Shown: positions 17,018 through 24,973, numbered from the stretch's first letter. The stretch is DNA of 46,497 bases from DATEEW01 sp035273665 (GCA_035273665.1 DATEOW010000142.1:1-46497), one strand, 5' to 3'. Program-made: numbers and translations. Notes: a model not told the origin generated them from the letters alone.

Positions 17018-17053
17018 ACTAGGGATTCCACTAGGGATTCCACTAGGGATTCC
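17018..17053. repeat. Three tandem copies of a 12-bp unit
   Basis: ACTAGGGATTCC occurs three times in direct succession without mismatch (17018-17029, 17030-17041, 17042-17053), starting eight bases after the FNR box. In the plus direction the copies occupy the place where a class II FNR promoter for the oxygenase gene would have its -10 and start site. Too short and too few for CRISPR. Confidence 0.9.
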
Positions 17054-17060
17054 CTAAGTG

Positions 17061-17070
17061 CGAGTACTCG
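17061..17070. repeat. 10-bp palindrome CGAGTACTCG
   Basis: Perfect palindrome between the tandem repeats and the oxygenase gene. It may be an operator or chance; nothing else in 17071-17157 is recognisable. Confidence 0.3.
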
Positions 17071-17157
17071 GAATTTTCCGCAGTCGGCCTGCCTCTGAAA
17101 CATGCTAAGGCTTACTGTTTGGGACGCATAGGTGCATCGTTTGCACCGCCTTCGTGG

Positions 17158-18012
17158 ATGGAAAAACATGATTCCTTGAATGCACAATCGCCATTCTCGA
17201 GTGCCGACCTCGCGGCATTCGTCGATGCGCTCTATCAAGACGGCATTACCGGCCTTAAAGGCGCCTTTTCGCGCAAATGGGTCGAGCGCACACGCGAAGA
17301 AATGATGTCCGCTTTTTGGGACGCGATACAGCGTCCTGGCAACGCGGTCGGTCGTGGACCTCGCCGCTGGTATGTCGAGACACATCCCCAAAGCTTTAGC
17401 GGTTTTGTCGATCTCGTCACTCACCCGTGGGTTACTGGGATGTGCGAGGCGATCCTCGGGCCCGACTATGAGATTGTGGAAATCGGCTTCGATGTGCCAT
17501 TCCAGGGCGCAAAGTATCAACCCTGGCATCGCGATTTCCCCTCGCCGCCGGAAACCTACGAAGCGCGGCGGATGACGTCTTTAGCTTTCAATCTAACGGG
17601 AGTCGACGTCACGACGGACATGGGTCCTTTTGAGATCGCCGTCGGGACGCATTGGGACGACGGTCGCGAATGGCAGAACGAGATGTTTCCGCCAAGCAGC
17701 CTGGCGTCGCGCTTTGAAGAGCGAGCCGTTCGGAAATTTCCACAAGCCGGGGATATTAGTTGCCGCTCTGCCTTGACGATCCATCGCGGGACCGAGCACC
17801 TCTCCCCCCTTGCCCGTCCTGTGCTGGTCTTAGGTGCCGATGCGCCTGGTGCGGGCCACGCCGCTATGCATGACGTGATGGTGACACAGGAATATTACGA
17901 GTCTTTGCCGGATTTAGTACGCAAACACTTGATTTGTAGAGTGGTCGAAAAATTGGAGCCGGTCATCCAAAAGCATGAGATTGAAGGCTTGGTCATGGCA
18001 CGCGAAGCTTGA
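17158..18012 (+). CDS. Phytanoyl-CoA dioxygenase (PhyH) family 2-oxoglutarate/Fe(II) oxygenase
   Basis: A 284-residue cytoplasmic protein with the PhyH jelly-roll pattern. The iron ligands are H124 and D126 in QPWHRDF and distal H209 in LTIHRGTEH. R220 stands eleven residues after the distal histidine, the position that holds 2-oxoglutarate in this family. The enzyme should couple 2-oxoglutarate and oxygen to hydroxylation of an unknown substrate. ATG 17158 is used; TTG 17119 is in frame but adds residues unlike the family, and neither has a strong ribosome site. The gene is divergent from ccoI, and one FNR box lies between them. No pathway neighbour reveals the substrate. Confidence 0.8.
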   Translation: MEKHDSLNAQSPFSSADLAAFVDALYQDGITGLKGAFSRKWVERTREEMMSAFWDAIQRPGNAVGRGPRRWYVETHPQSFSGFVDLVTHPWVTGMCEAILGPDYEIVEIGFDVPFQGAKYQPWHRDFPSPPETYEARRMTSLAFNLTGVDVTTDMGPFEIAVGTHWDDGREWQNEMFPPSSLASRFEERAVRKFPQAGDISCRSALTIHRGTEHLSPLARPVLVLGADAPGAGHAAMHDVMVTQEYYESLPDLVRKHLICRVVEKLEPVIQKHEIEGLVMAREA

Positions 18013-18136
18013 CTGGGTCCGTGCAGGTCCGGCTATAGGCCGGGAGCGATTCTTGCACGACCCCGGGGTTCGATTAGCGACCCATCCATAACAAAAAATC
18101 ACCGCGGCCCAGGCGTGCCGCTACAGGGAGTTGGCT

Positions 18137-18511
18137 GTGCCTTTATCAACGATCAAGCGTTCCGCTCGTGTTCGCGCGCTGTTTGCCGCGGCGAGTACGC
18201 TGACAGATGGCATATCGCGTCGCTCCAAGCCCAAGGTTGCCGCCCTGCTGAAGGTCGACCTTGTTTTGCTTGAGCGCTTACGCGCACATATTGTTCCTGT
18301 GCGAAATGAGCTGACTCGCGTCGGAGGCGACACCACGGCAGTCGATAAAGCACTTGCCGATATCGAACACGCCAGCGAGTTGAAGGCGAGTTCTTTGAAG
18401 AAAATGGAGCCCGCGCCGCCGCTTCCGCAGGAGAAAACAAAGCGGGTTCGTACGAAAAGCACAGCGGCAAAGGCAAGCGCAGGCGGCAGGCTCGCACGTG
18501 GCGCGTCTTAG
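18137..18511 (+). CDS. Small basic protein of unknown function
   Basis: Not recognised. From GTG 18137, which follows AGGGAG by six bases, the frame gives 124 residues. Residues 1-80 look helical and include LLKVDLVLLERLRAHIVPVR. The last 45 are rich in lysine, alanine and proline (KTKRVRTKSTAAKAS), like a disordered DNA- or RNA-binding tail. No membrane segment or signal peptide is seen. Lies between the oxygenase gene and the receiver gene with its own 120-bp leader. It could be a real but lineage-specific gene; the good ribosome site and uninterrupted frame are the main support. Confidence 0.5.
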   Translation: MPLSTIKRSARVRALFAAASTLTDGISRRSKPKVAALLKVDLVLLERLRAHIVPVRNELTRVGGDTTAVDKALADIEHASELKASSLKKMEPAPPLPQEKTKRVRTKSTAAKASAGGRLARGAS

Positions 18512-18579
18512 GGCTTTTCTTTCTTGAGGTGTCGGCTTGCCGTAGAGAAGGACGATTGGTCGCGCGTTAGCGCGAGCAA

Positions 18580-18996
18580 TTAATGCAATACGGGTTGGTC
18601 CGCGCGGGGAAGCCACGCCCAGTGTTTGATGGTAGCCGCCAGAACGTCTACCGGTGCCGGTTTGGAAATCAGATCATCGAAACCGGCGGTCAGCGCCACC
18701 CGCTCCTCTTCTTGGCGATAAGCCGTATAGGCCACCATTCGCGGTCTCGCATCCCCAAAACGCGCATGAATGGCTTTCGCTACCGCATGACCATCCATTC
18801 CCGGCATGGCTAAATCGCAGAGCACTACTGCAGGCTTATTGCTTTCCAGCCACTTAAGCGCTTCGCTGCCGGAATACACCACCTTCACCTTGAAGCCACT
18901 TTGCTCGAGCACGATCAGCGCTAGATCCGCACTGATCCAGACGTCATCGACGACCAGCACGGTCGTAGGTTTCTTCGTTTTGCTTTCTAGAGTCAT
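18580..18996 (-). CDS. Single-domain response regulator (CheY-like receiver)
   Basis: A 138-residue stand-alone receiver domain. The acidic pair D17-D18 (VLVVDD), the phosphate-accepting D61 in VLCDLAMPGMDG, the switch residue T91 (VAYTAY) and K112 (LISKPA) are all present. There is no output domain, so it should act by protein contact or as a phosphate shuttle. Divergent from an HPt gene 136 bp away, which suggests that the two form part of one phosphorelay; no histidine kinase is nearby, so the kinase must lie elsewhere. Confidence 0.9.
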   Translation of the reverse strand: MTLESKTKKPTTVLVVDDVWISADLALIVLEQSGFKVKVVYSGSEALKWLESNKPAVVLCDLAMPGMDGHAVAKAIHARFGDARPRMVAYTAYRQEEERVALTAGFDDLISKPAPVDVLAATIKHWAWLPRADQPVLH

Positions 18997-19132
18997 CTCG
19001 TTGATCGAGTTGATGGAGTACGACTACTTATGGGCGGCTTAAAGCCGCTCGAGGAATAGTTGTCTCACTAGTACCATGTGCCCCCGTCGTTTGGCAATGG
19101 CGACTACACGGACGATTCGCGTCCCCTAATAT

Positions 19133-19498
19133 ATGACCTCAATGGATAAAGGCGTCAATCAAGTGGTGGACGAAGCGGTGCTCACCGGCCTCGCGCGGAT
19201 GAAGGCTGATCCCGATTTTGTTCCAGAACTTACTCGGGGCGCGATCGGCCTTTGTGAGAAGTTCGTAGAGCGCATCGGCGAGGCCGTCGGACTTCAGGAT
19301 GTCGATGCGGTCAAAACGACGGCTCATGCGCTTTACGGCTGCGCCGGAAGCGTCGGCTTTGTCGGGATTACCCGCGTATGCGATCAGTTTCGCGGTCTGG
19401 AATCTACCCAGCTCCCCGAGCGGGGTGCGGATTTCGAAAGCAGACTCCGCCACGCACTATCAGCCATCAAGCATTACCTCGAAGCGCGTAAACCTTAA
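19133..19498 (+). CDS. HPt-domain phosphotransfer protein
   Basis: A 121-residue helical protein. The stretch TAHALYGCAGSVGF places H65 in the HPt pattern H-A-L-x-G-x-A-G-x-x-G, followed by a helix with CDQFRGLE typical of the domain. It should pass phosphate between receiver domains. ATG 19133 is used, with ATG 19142 an alternative. Divergent partner of the single receiver at 18580-18996; the two 3' ends with DUF1178 overlap by four bases. Confidence 0.75.
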   Translation: MTSMDKGVNQVVDEAVLTGLARMKADPDFVPELTRGAIGLCEKFVERIGEAVGLQDVDAVKTTAHALYGCAGSVGFVGITRVCDQFRGLESTQLPERGADFESRLRHALSAIKHYLEARKP

Positions 19499-19911
19499 TT
19501 CATTTTTTTGCGCGGTAGCGGTAGGCTCAATACCTCTATGCCCTCCTCGCGCAAGGCCGCGTTTTCCTTTGGCGTCGCGATGCCGCGAATGCTTCGCTTC
19601 GGCGCCTCATCATAGTGGATGCGGCGCGCCTCTTCGGCGAACGCGATACCGACATCCTCACTGCTTTTGAATGCTGCTTCAAGGACCGCCAGGACCGCTT
19701 GTTCCATATCCGCATCGCGTTGCGAGGATGCATGCTCGCTCGGTTCGTTCGTTTTTTTTATTTTCGCCGTGGGAAGTTTGTCGATCTCTACACGACCGCA
19801 ATGCGGGCAAGTTAACAATCCATCCGCGCGTTGCTGATCGAAATCGCCGGTGGAGGCGAACCAGCCTTCGAAGCGGTGTTTATCGGCGCAGACGAGCTCA
19901 AAGACGATCAT
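19495..19911 (-). CDS. DUF1178 family protein
   Basis: A 138-residue protein opening MIVFELVCADKHRFEGWFAS and carrying CPHCG around 35-39, which together mark the DUF1178 family found mostly in alpha- and betaproteobacteria. The CPHCG pair with C8 looks like part of a zinc ribbon. The C-terminal half is helical with a PLPRKK end. Function unknown. It lies 23 bp upstream of the tRNA-Leu 3' end region but on the same strand as the tRNA genes, so it may be read through from them. Confidence 0.88.
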   Translation of the reverse strand: MIVFELVCADKHRFEGWFASTGDFDQQRADGLLTCPHCGRVEIDKLPTAKIKKTNEPSEHASSQRDADMEQAVLAVLEAAFKSSEDVGIAFAEEARRIHYDEAPKRSIRGIATPKENAALREEGIEVLSLPLPRKKMN

Positions 19912-19933
19912 GGCTTGCAGTCGAAACGGTGAA

Positions 19934-20020
19934 TGGTGCCCGGAGCCGGAATCGAACCGGCATGGCCTTACGGCCGAGGGATTTTAAGTCCCTTGCGTCT
20001 ACCTGTTTCGCCATCCGGGC
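19934..20020 (-). tRNA. tRNA-Leu (anticodon TAA)
   Basis: Minus-strand GCCCGGA pairs with TCCGGGC, the anticodon arm AGGGA/TCCCT encloses CTTAAAA with TAA, a long variable arm follows as expected for leucine, and GGTTCGATTCC forms the T arm. The CCA end is encoded (19936-19934). Third in the Gly-Cys-Leu series. Confidence 0.97.
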
Positions 20021-20206
20021 TAACACCTTAAAGACCTTGGGAACGGTCGCGCCAATCGTGAATGCGTGCGAGGGGCAAACTATACCGAAGCCGATGGCGA
20101 AATAACCGGTGTTTCCCTTCATCAGATAGGTTCATCGAAGGGACTTCTCAAACCGCTTTCGGTTCTGCGAACTTGCCGCGGTATCTGGCGCTTTCACCAC
20201 ATGAAT

Positions 20207-20280
20207 TGGAGGCGGGGGTCGGAATCGAACCGGCGTCCACGGCTTTGCAGGCCGCTGCATGACCACTCTGCCACCCCGCC
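20207..20280 (-). tRNA. tRNA-Cys (anticodon GCA)
   Basis: Minus-strand GGCGGGG pairs with CCCCGCC, the anticodon loop is CTGCAAA with GCA, the T arm has GGTTCGATTCC, and CCA is encoded. The 186 bp between it and tRNA-Leu show no gene. Confidence 0.97.
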
Positions 20281-20310
20281 CTCGCTACAACTCAAAGATG
20301 CCAAGCGGTG

Positions 20311-20343
20311 AAACTAAAAGAGGGAAAGCCTTCGCTTTCCCTC
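20311..20343 (-). terminator. Intrinsic-terminator-like hairpin between tRNA-Gly and tRNA-Cys
   Basis: On the minus strand GAGGGAAAGC, loop GAAG, GCTTTCCCTC form a perfect 10-bp stem followed by TTTTAGTTT. It begins seven bases after the tRNA-Gly 3' end. It could end the pgsA-glyW transcript, attenuate tRNA-Cys and tRNA-Leu, or mark a processing site. Confidence 0.65.
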
Positions 20344-20349
20344 CCAAAC

Positions 20350-20425
20350 TGGAGCGGGAGACGAGTCTCGAACTCGCGACCTCAACCTTGGCAAGGTTGC
20401 GCTCTACCAACTGAGCTACTCCCGC
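20350..20425 (-). tRNA. tRNA-Gly (anticodon GCC)
   Basis: Minus-strand GCGGGAG pairs with CTCCCGC, anticodon stem AACC/GGTT encloses TTGCCAA with GCC, T arm GAGTTCGAGACTC, CCA encoded. Starts 38 bp after pgsA, as glyW does in E. coli. Confidence 0.97.
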
Positions 20426-20463
20426 AAAAGAGGCGGCATTTTAAGGGCTTAAGCGCTCTATGG

Positions 20464-21051
20464 TCAAGTTTTGCTCTGGCGAGCGAAAGCATGGGGTGCG
20501 GCCAGTTTCAGGTAATAAAACATCGACAACAGCGTCAATACCGCAGCGACATATATCAACCAAGTCCCGATGCGCGCCGGATCGAATGCGCCGATGGGTT
20601 CGTCATAGAGCAACATTGGGATCGCGATCAACTGGGACACTGTTTTGATCTTGCCCAGAAAATTAACCGCCACACTTTTCGCTTGCCCGACTTGCGCCAT
20701 CCATTCGCGCAGCGCGGAAATAGCGATTTCGCGGCCGATAATAATGAAGGCAACGATTGCATCCACGCCGTCGAGGCGATTCAAATCAACCAGCACAATA
20801 AGCGCAGCGGCGACCATCAACTTGTCTGCGACGGGGTCCAAAAAGGCCCCAAAGGCAGAGGTCTGATTCCACTTGCGGGCAAGATAGCCATCGAGCCAGT
20901 CGGTGATCGCCGCTGCAGTGAAAAGGACGGTGGTGATAAGGTTTTTCTCGCGCAGTGAAAACCACGAGTCGGGCAAATAAAAAAACGCCACCAGAACGGG
21001 GATGGTGAGGATGCGCAGCCAGGTCAGCAAATTCGGTAGATTTAGTTGCAC
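20464..21051 (-). CDS. pgsA: CDP-diacylglycerol-glycerol-3-phosphate 3-phosphatidyltransferase
   Basis: Membrane enzyme that makes phosphatidylglycerol phosphate from CDP-diacylglycerol and glycerol 3-phosphate, the committed step to phosphatidylglycerol and cardiolipin. The 195 residues carry the CDP-alcohol phosphatidyltransferase motif with D54, G55, A58, R59, G68, D72 and D76 (DWLDGYLAR then GAFLDPVAD). About five membrane helices. Start MQLNLPNLLTWLRI is typical. Lies 38 bp downstream of uvrC and 38 bp upstream of tRNA-Gly, the same order as in E. coli uvrC-pgsA-glyW. Confidence 0.96.
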   Translation of the reverse strand: MQLNLPNLLTWLRILTIPVLVAFFYLPDSWFSLREKNLITTVLFTAAAITDWLDGYLARKWNQTSAFGAFLDPVADKLMVAAALIVLVDLNRLDGVDAIVAFIIIGREIAISALREWMAQVGQAKSVAVNFLGKIKTVSQLIAIPMLLYDEPIGAFDPARIGTWLIYVAAVLTLLSMFYYLKLAAPHAFARQSKT

Positions 21052-21089
21052 GGTTATTCCAGCAAGATTATGGGCACCCTTATACAGGG

Positions 21090-22889
21090 TCAGTGCAATT
21101 CTTTGTAGATTCGTTCCGCGAGTGTGCGGCTAATGCCTTCGACCTGCGACAGATCCTCGACGCTCGCCGCGGTGACACCTTTTAGACCGCCGAACCGTTC
21201 CAGCAACTGACGCCGGCGCTTACTGCCTACCCCCGTAATGCTTTCCAGACTCGACGTTACTCTGGTTTTTGCTCGCCGGGCACGATGGCCGCTAATGGCG
21301 AATCGATGCGCCTCATCGCGAATCTGCTGAATGAGATGTAGACCCGGATGATCGGGACTCAATTGCAAAATGCGGTCGTCTGCGGCAATCACGAGTTCTT
21401 CCAATCCGGGTTTGCGCTCAGGCCCTTTCGCCACGCCGAGCAGGTAAATGTCGGAAAGACCGAGGTCCGCGAGGATGCGCCGGGCCGTACTGACTTGCCC
21501 TTTGCCGCCGTCGATAAGAATCACATCGGGAACGACGCCCTCGCCGCGACTGATTTTCTCGTATCGCCGGTGAAGGACTTGCGCCATGGCCGCATAGTCA
21601 TCGCCCGGCGTGATATCCCGGATGTTATAGCGGCGATATTCACCGGTGCGCATGCCGAGTTGATCATAGACCACGCAAGACGCCACAGTCGCTTCCCCTT
21701 GGGTATGGCTGACATCGAAGCATTCGATGCGAGCGGCTTGTGCCGGCAAGCCGAGTGCTTCTCGCATGGCGGCAAGACGCGCTTCTTGGGTGCCCTGCTC
21801 GCGCACGCGCTGTGTGAGCGCGTTCCGAGCATTGCGCTCTGCCATTTCCAGCCATGCTCGCCGTTCCGTTGTTGGCCGCGTGACAAGATGAACTTCATGC
21901 CCGGCATGTTCGCTCAACACTTCGGCGAGGCCATCGGTATCGCTGCCTTCCGGTAGAACAATAATGTCCGGCACCGGGCTTTGCGCATAGTGCTGCGCCA
22001 AAAACGCTTCGATGATTTCCGCGATGCTGTGCTCCTCGGCATGTTGCGGAAAAAAACTTTTGTCGCCGAGGTAGCGACCATTGCGTACAACCACCATATT
22101 GACGCAGGTAACGCCGTTATCGATCACACAGGCCACCGCGTCCGCATTCAAACTCTTGTGCGTATCGACAAACTGCCTACCCTGCATCGCCGATAGCGAT
22201 TGGATTTGATCGCGGTAAAGGGCGGCCTGCTCAAAGTCGAGTTTGTCGGAGGCCGATTGCATGCGCTGGGCAAGCCCATTCAAGACATCATCTTCGCGAC
22301 CCTGCATAAACAGTTTTGCGTTCTGCACATCGGCCGCGTATCGATCGGCATCGATCAGATTGACGCAGGGCCCTGAACAACGCTTGATCTGATAGAGCAG
22401 GCAGGGACGCGTGCGGTTTTTGAATACCGCATCCTCGCAGGTACGCAAGCGGAAGACTTTCTGCAGCAGCTGAATACTTTCCCGAACCGCGCCCGCATTG
22501 GGAAAGGGGCCGAAAAAAGTGTTCTGACGATCCAGACTGCCGCGATGAAAGCCGAGGCGTGGATAAATATCGCCGCTGATCATCAAGTAAGGGTACGACT
22601 TATCGTCGCGAAAAAGAATGTTGTATCGCGGCGCGAGCGATTTGATCAGATTGTTTTCAAGCAGCAATGCTTCGGCTTCGGAACCGGTGACCGTGATCTC
22701 CATCGCCGCAACTTGCGTCAACATATGTTGCGTGCGCGGGCCGTGCGTGCCCTTGTGGAAATAAGAAGACACGCGTTTTTTCAGGTCGCGTGCCTTGCCG
22801 ACGTAAAGGACATCCCCGGAAGCGTTCAACATCCGGTAGACGCCCGGTACATTCGACAACCCAGCAATGAAAGTCGTGCTATCGAACAC
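21090..22889 (-). CDS. uvrC: Excinuclease ABC subunit C
   Basis: Nucleotide excision repair endonuclease that cuts on both sides of a lesion after UvrA and UvrB have marked it. The 599 residues show the GIY-YIG nuclease (GVYRM at 16-20, VLYVGKARDLKKR at about 27-39), four cysteines in the middle region, a UVR (UvrB-binding) helix pair near 200-235, the RNase H-like 3'-nick domain with CFDVSHTQGE and LIDGGKGQ, and a C-terminal helix-hairpin-helix pair (SITGVGSKRR and VEGISRTLAERIY). Seven bases separate it from the uracil-DNA glycosylase gene. Confidence 0.97.
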   Translation of the reverse strand: MFDSTTFIAGLSNVPGVYRMLNASGDVLYVGKARDLKKRVSSYFHKGTHGPRTQHMLTQVAAMEITVTGSEAEALLLENNLIKSLAPRYNILFRDDKSYPYLMISGDIYPRLGFHRGSLDRQNTFFGPFPNAGAVRESIQLLQKVFRLRTCEDAVFKNRTRPCLLYQIKRCSGPCVNLIDADRYAADVQNAKLFMQGREDDVLNGLAQRMQSASDKLDFEQAALYRDQIQSLSAMQGRQFVDTHKSLNADAVACVIDNGVTCVNMVVVRNGRYLGDKSFFPQHAEEHSIAEIIEAFLAQHYAQSPVPDIIVLPEGSDTDGLAEVLSEHAGHEVHLVTRPTTERRAWLEMAERNARNALTQRVREQGTQEARLAAMREALGLPAQAARIECFDVSHTQGEATVASCVVYDQLGMRTGEYRRYNIRDITPGDDYAAMAQVLHRRYEKISRGEGVVPDVILIDGGKGQVSTARRILADLGLSDIYLLGVAKGPERKPGLEELVIAADDRILQLSPDHPGLHLIQQIRDEAHRFAISGHRARRAKTRVTSSLESITGVGSKRRRQLLERFGGLKGVTAASVEDLSQVEGISRTLAERIYKELH

Positions 22890-22896
22890 GGCAGCT

Positions 22897-23544
22897 TTAG
22901 GCGTTCAATAAATCCGCAATATCGGCGAATACCGCCTCGAACATCGCGGCGGTCAAACGTTTGGTTTGGGTATTGTAGCGGCTGCAGTGATAGCTATCGA
23001 TTAGATGAATGCCCTGGGGGAGATTGTGGCGTGCATGGTGGCCAAAACGGAATGCGGAAAGCTTGAGTCCCATTCCCATCAACACGGCATCATGCGCAAT
23101 ACGGCCTAAAGCAAGGATGACTCTCGGCGGCTGTTGCGCCAGTTCCGCCGCGAGATACTGATTGCAGCGCTTGATTTCGTCAGGCGCGGGCTTATTTTCC
23201 GGCGGAAGACATTTGACCGCATTGCTAATGCGGCAATTTATCAACGACAGCCCGTCATCGGCTTCCGCGGTACCCACCATATTGGCATAGCCGAACTTGA
23301 AGAGTGTTTCGTAAAGCAACACGCCCGCAAAATCGCCGGTGAACGGACGGCCTGTGCGGTTCGCGCCGTGCATTCCTGGTGCCAGACCGACAATAAGTAA
23401 TGAGGCTTCGGGATCGCCGAAGACAGGAACCGGATGCGCGTAATACTCCGGATGCTTCGCGCGCACCGTCGCGAGAAAAGCCGCTAAACGGGGGCATTGC
23501 ACGCATGCACGCTCGAAGACAGGCGCAGAACAGCTTTGTTTCAT
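22897..23544 (-). CDS. Uracil-DNA glycosylase, family 5 (UdgB) type
   Basis: Base excision repair enzyme that removes uracil or related deaminated bases. The 215 residues contain motif A GLAPGMHGANRTGRPFTGD (53-71), a serine/histidine motif SYHCSRYNTQTKRLT near the end, and cysteines C14, C17 (CVQCPRL), C112 (KCLPPENKP) and C127, which match the iron-sulfur ligands of family 4/5 enzymes. The alanine in GLAPG rather than a catalytic acid favours family 5 over family 4. Placed between nagZ (six bases upstream) and uvrC (seven bases downstream), so it is read with them. Confidence 0.88.
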   Translation of the reverse strand: MKQSCSAPVFERACVQCPRLAAFLATVRAKHPEYYAHPVPVFGDPEASLLIVGLAPGMHGANRTGRPFTGDFAGVLLYETLFKFGYANMVGTAEADDGLSLINCRISNAVKCLPPENKPAPDEIKRCNQYLAAELAQQPPRVILALGRIAHDAVLMGMGLKLSAFRFGHHARHNLPQGIHLIDSYHCSRYNTQTKRLTAAMFEAVFADIADLLNA

Positions 23545-23550
23545 CGCGGC

Positions 23551-24591
23551 CTACGCGGTCATCAAACCTGCGCCACGTGCCTGAGCCAAGGCCTCGAGCG
23601 CGAGCTTGTACGCGGGGATTGCATGTTGATCAATGATGGCGCTGCCTTGACGGCGCATCGCCTCCGCCCGTGCTTGAGAAAGCGACGCGGTCCCAAGCCC
23701 ATCTAGGAGCTTGCGTGCTTCGATCGGCGCATTGCAAACAAGCACCATATCGCAGCCGGCTGTAAGCGCCGCCCGTGCGCGTTCTACGACACCGCCTGCG
23801 ACACTAGCCGCCTCCATCGACAGATCGTCGCTGAATATCAGCCCATCGAAACCATAACGCCTGCGAAGTATCTCCTGCAACCATCGTTGCGAAAAACCGG
23901 CGGGCCGTGCATCTACCTTCGGATAGATAACGTGTGCCGGCATGATGCCCGCGAGTCCCCGAGGGATAAGTTCTCGATAAGGCCGCATATCCGTAGCCTC
24001 GATCGCAGCTAGCTCTCGCTCATCCGTTGGATAAGCGATGTGTGAATCGGCGGCCGCGAACCCATGTCCCGGGAAATGTTTGCCGACGGCGCCCACGCCC
24101 AATGTGCCCAGGCCTTCGATCAACTCGCCGGCCAGATAGGCAATGGCATCCGATTTCTCATGGAAGGCGCGGTCGCCGATCACACTGCTCTGGTTGAAAT
24201 CGATGTCGAGCACGGGTGTGAAGCTGAAGTCCACGCCATGCGCCCGTAACTCCGTAGCCAGAATCACACCCAAGCTATGCGCGAGATTCATCGCCGCGGA
24301 GGGCGCAGTGTCGAACAATTGTCCGAGCGCCCTCATGGGCGGTAAACGAGTGAAACCTTCGCGGAAACGCTGGACGCGGCCGCCCTCCTGATCGACCGCA
24401 ATGAGCAGTGACGGCGAACGCACGGCGCGAATGTCCGCGGTCAAAGCACTCAGTTGCTCGGGCGATTGGTAATTGCGCGCAAAAAAAATCACGCCGCCGA
24501 CAAGTGGGTGGGCAAGGACACTGCGTTCCTCGTCGCTGAGGCTAAAACCAGCAACGTCAAGCATGACGGGGCCGAGAGGTATGTTAAGCAT
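23551..24591 (-). CDS. nagZ: Beta-N-acetylhexosaminidase NagZ (cell wall recycling)
   Basis: Cytoplasmic glycoside hydrolase family 3 enzyme that removes N-acetylglucosamine from anhydromuropeptides during peptidoglycan recycling. From ATG 24591 (MLNIPLGPVMLDVAG) the protein has 346 residues, the family length; upstream in-frame starts add a non-conserved tail. The motif KHFPGHGFAAADSH (171-184) holds the acid/base region and FSDDLSM (about 253-259) the nucleophile aspartate. It overlaps the acpS end by eight bases. Confidence 0.95.
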   Translation of the reverse strand: MLNIPLGPVMLDVAGFSLSDEERSVLAHPLVGGVIFFARNYQSPEQLSALTADIRAVRSPSLLIAVDQEGGRVQRFREGFTRLPPMRALGQLFDTAPSAAMNLAHSLGVILATELRAHGVDFSFTPVLDIDFNQSSVIGDRAFHEKSDAIAYLAGELIEGLGTLGVGAVGKHFPGHGFAAADSHIAYPTDERELAAIEATDMRPYRELIPRGLAGIMPAHVIYPKVDARPAGFSQRWLQEILRRRYGFDGLIFSDDLSMEAASVAGGVVERARAALTAGCDMVLVCNAPIEARKLLDGLGTASLSQARAEAMRRQGSAIIDQHAIPAYKLALEALAQARGAGLMTA

Positions 24592-24973
24592 CGTTCTCGC
24601 CCTCCAAGACGACATAGGCCGCCGCCATTTCACGCTCGTCGGTCAGGCTGACATGCGCGCGGAGAACGCCTCGGCTTTCCAGCATTGTTTTTAACGCCGG
24701 TTCGAATTCGAAATGCGGCCTACCGGAGGAGTGGTTCATGACGCCGATATTGCGCCAAGTGACAGGCGTGCGAATGCCGGTCCCCAGCGCTTTGGAAAAA
24801 GCTTCTTTTGCGGCGAAACGCTTCGCGAGATAGGCGGCCGGTTTGGCATGCGTTTGAAAGCGAGCGTACTCAGACCTGCTGAGAATGCGTTGCGCGAACC
24901 GTTCGCCATGTCGAGCAAGCGCCTGCTCGATACGCGGTATTTCAATGAGATCGATACCAATACCTAGAATCAT
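24584..24973 (-). CDS. acpS: Holo-[acyl-carrier-protein] synthase
   Basis: Transfers 4'-phosphopantetheine from CoA to the serine of acyl carrier protein (acpP is at 36614-36856 in this window). The 129 residues show GIGIDLIEI with the magnesium ligand D8 and RFAAKEAFSKALG with E57. The ATG overlaps the pdxJ stop by four bases. Confidence 0.96.
   Translation of the reverse strand: MILGIGIDLIEIPRIEQALARHGERFAQRILSRSEYARFQTHAKPAAYLAKRFAAKEAFSKALGTGIRTPVTWRNIGVMNHSSGRPHFEFEPALKTMLESRGVLRAHVSLTDEREMAAAYVVLEGENDA

Noticed and set aside
17018..17053. Direct repeats as a CRISPR array
   Set aside because: Units are only 12 bp, adjoin without spacers, and no cas genes are nearby.
18021..18057. Imperfect hairpin after the PhyH gene as a terminator
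   Set aside because: Short CCGGC/GCCGG stem with no T run; could be chance.
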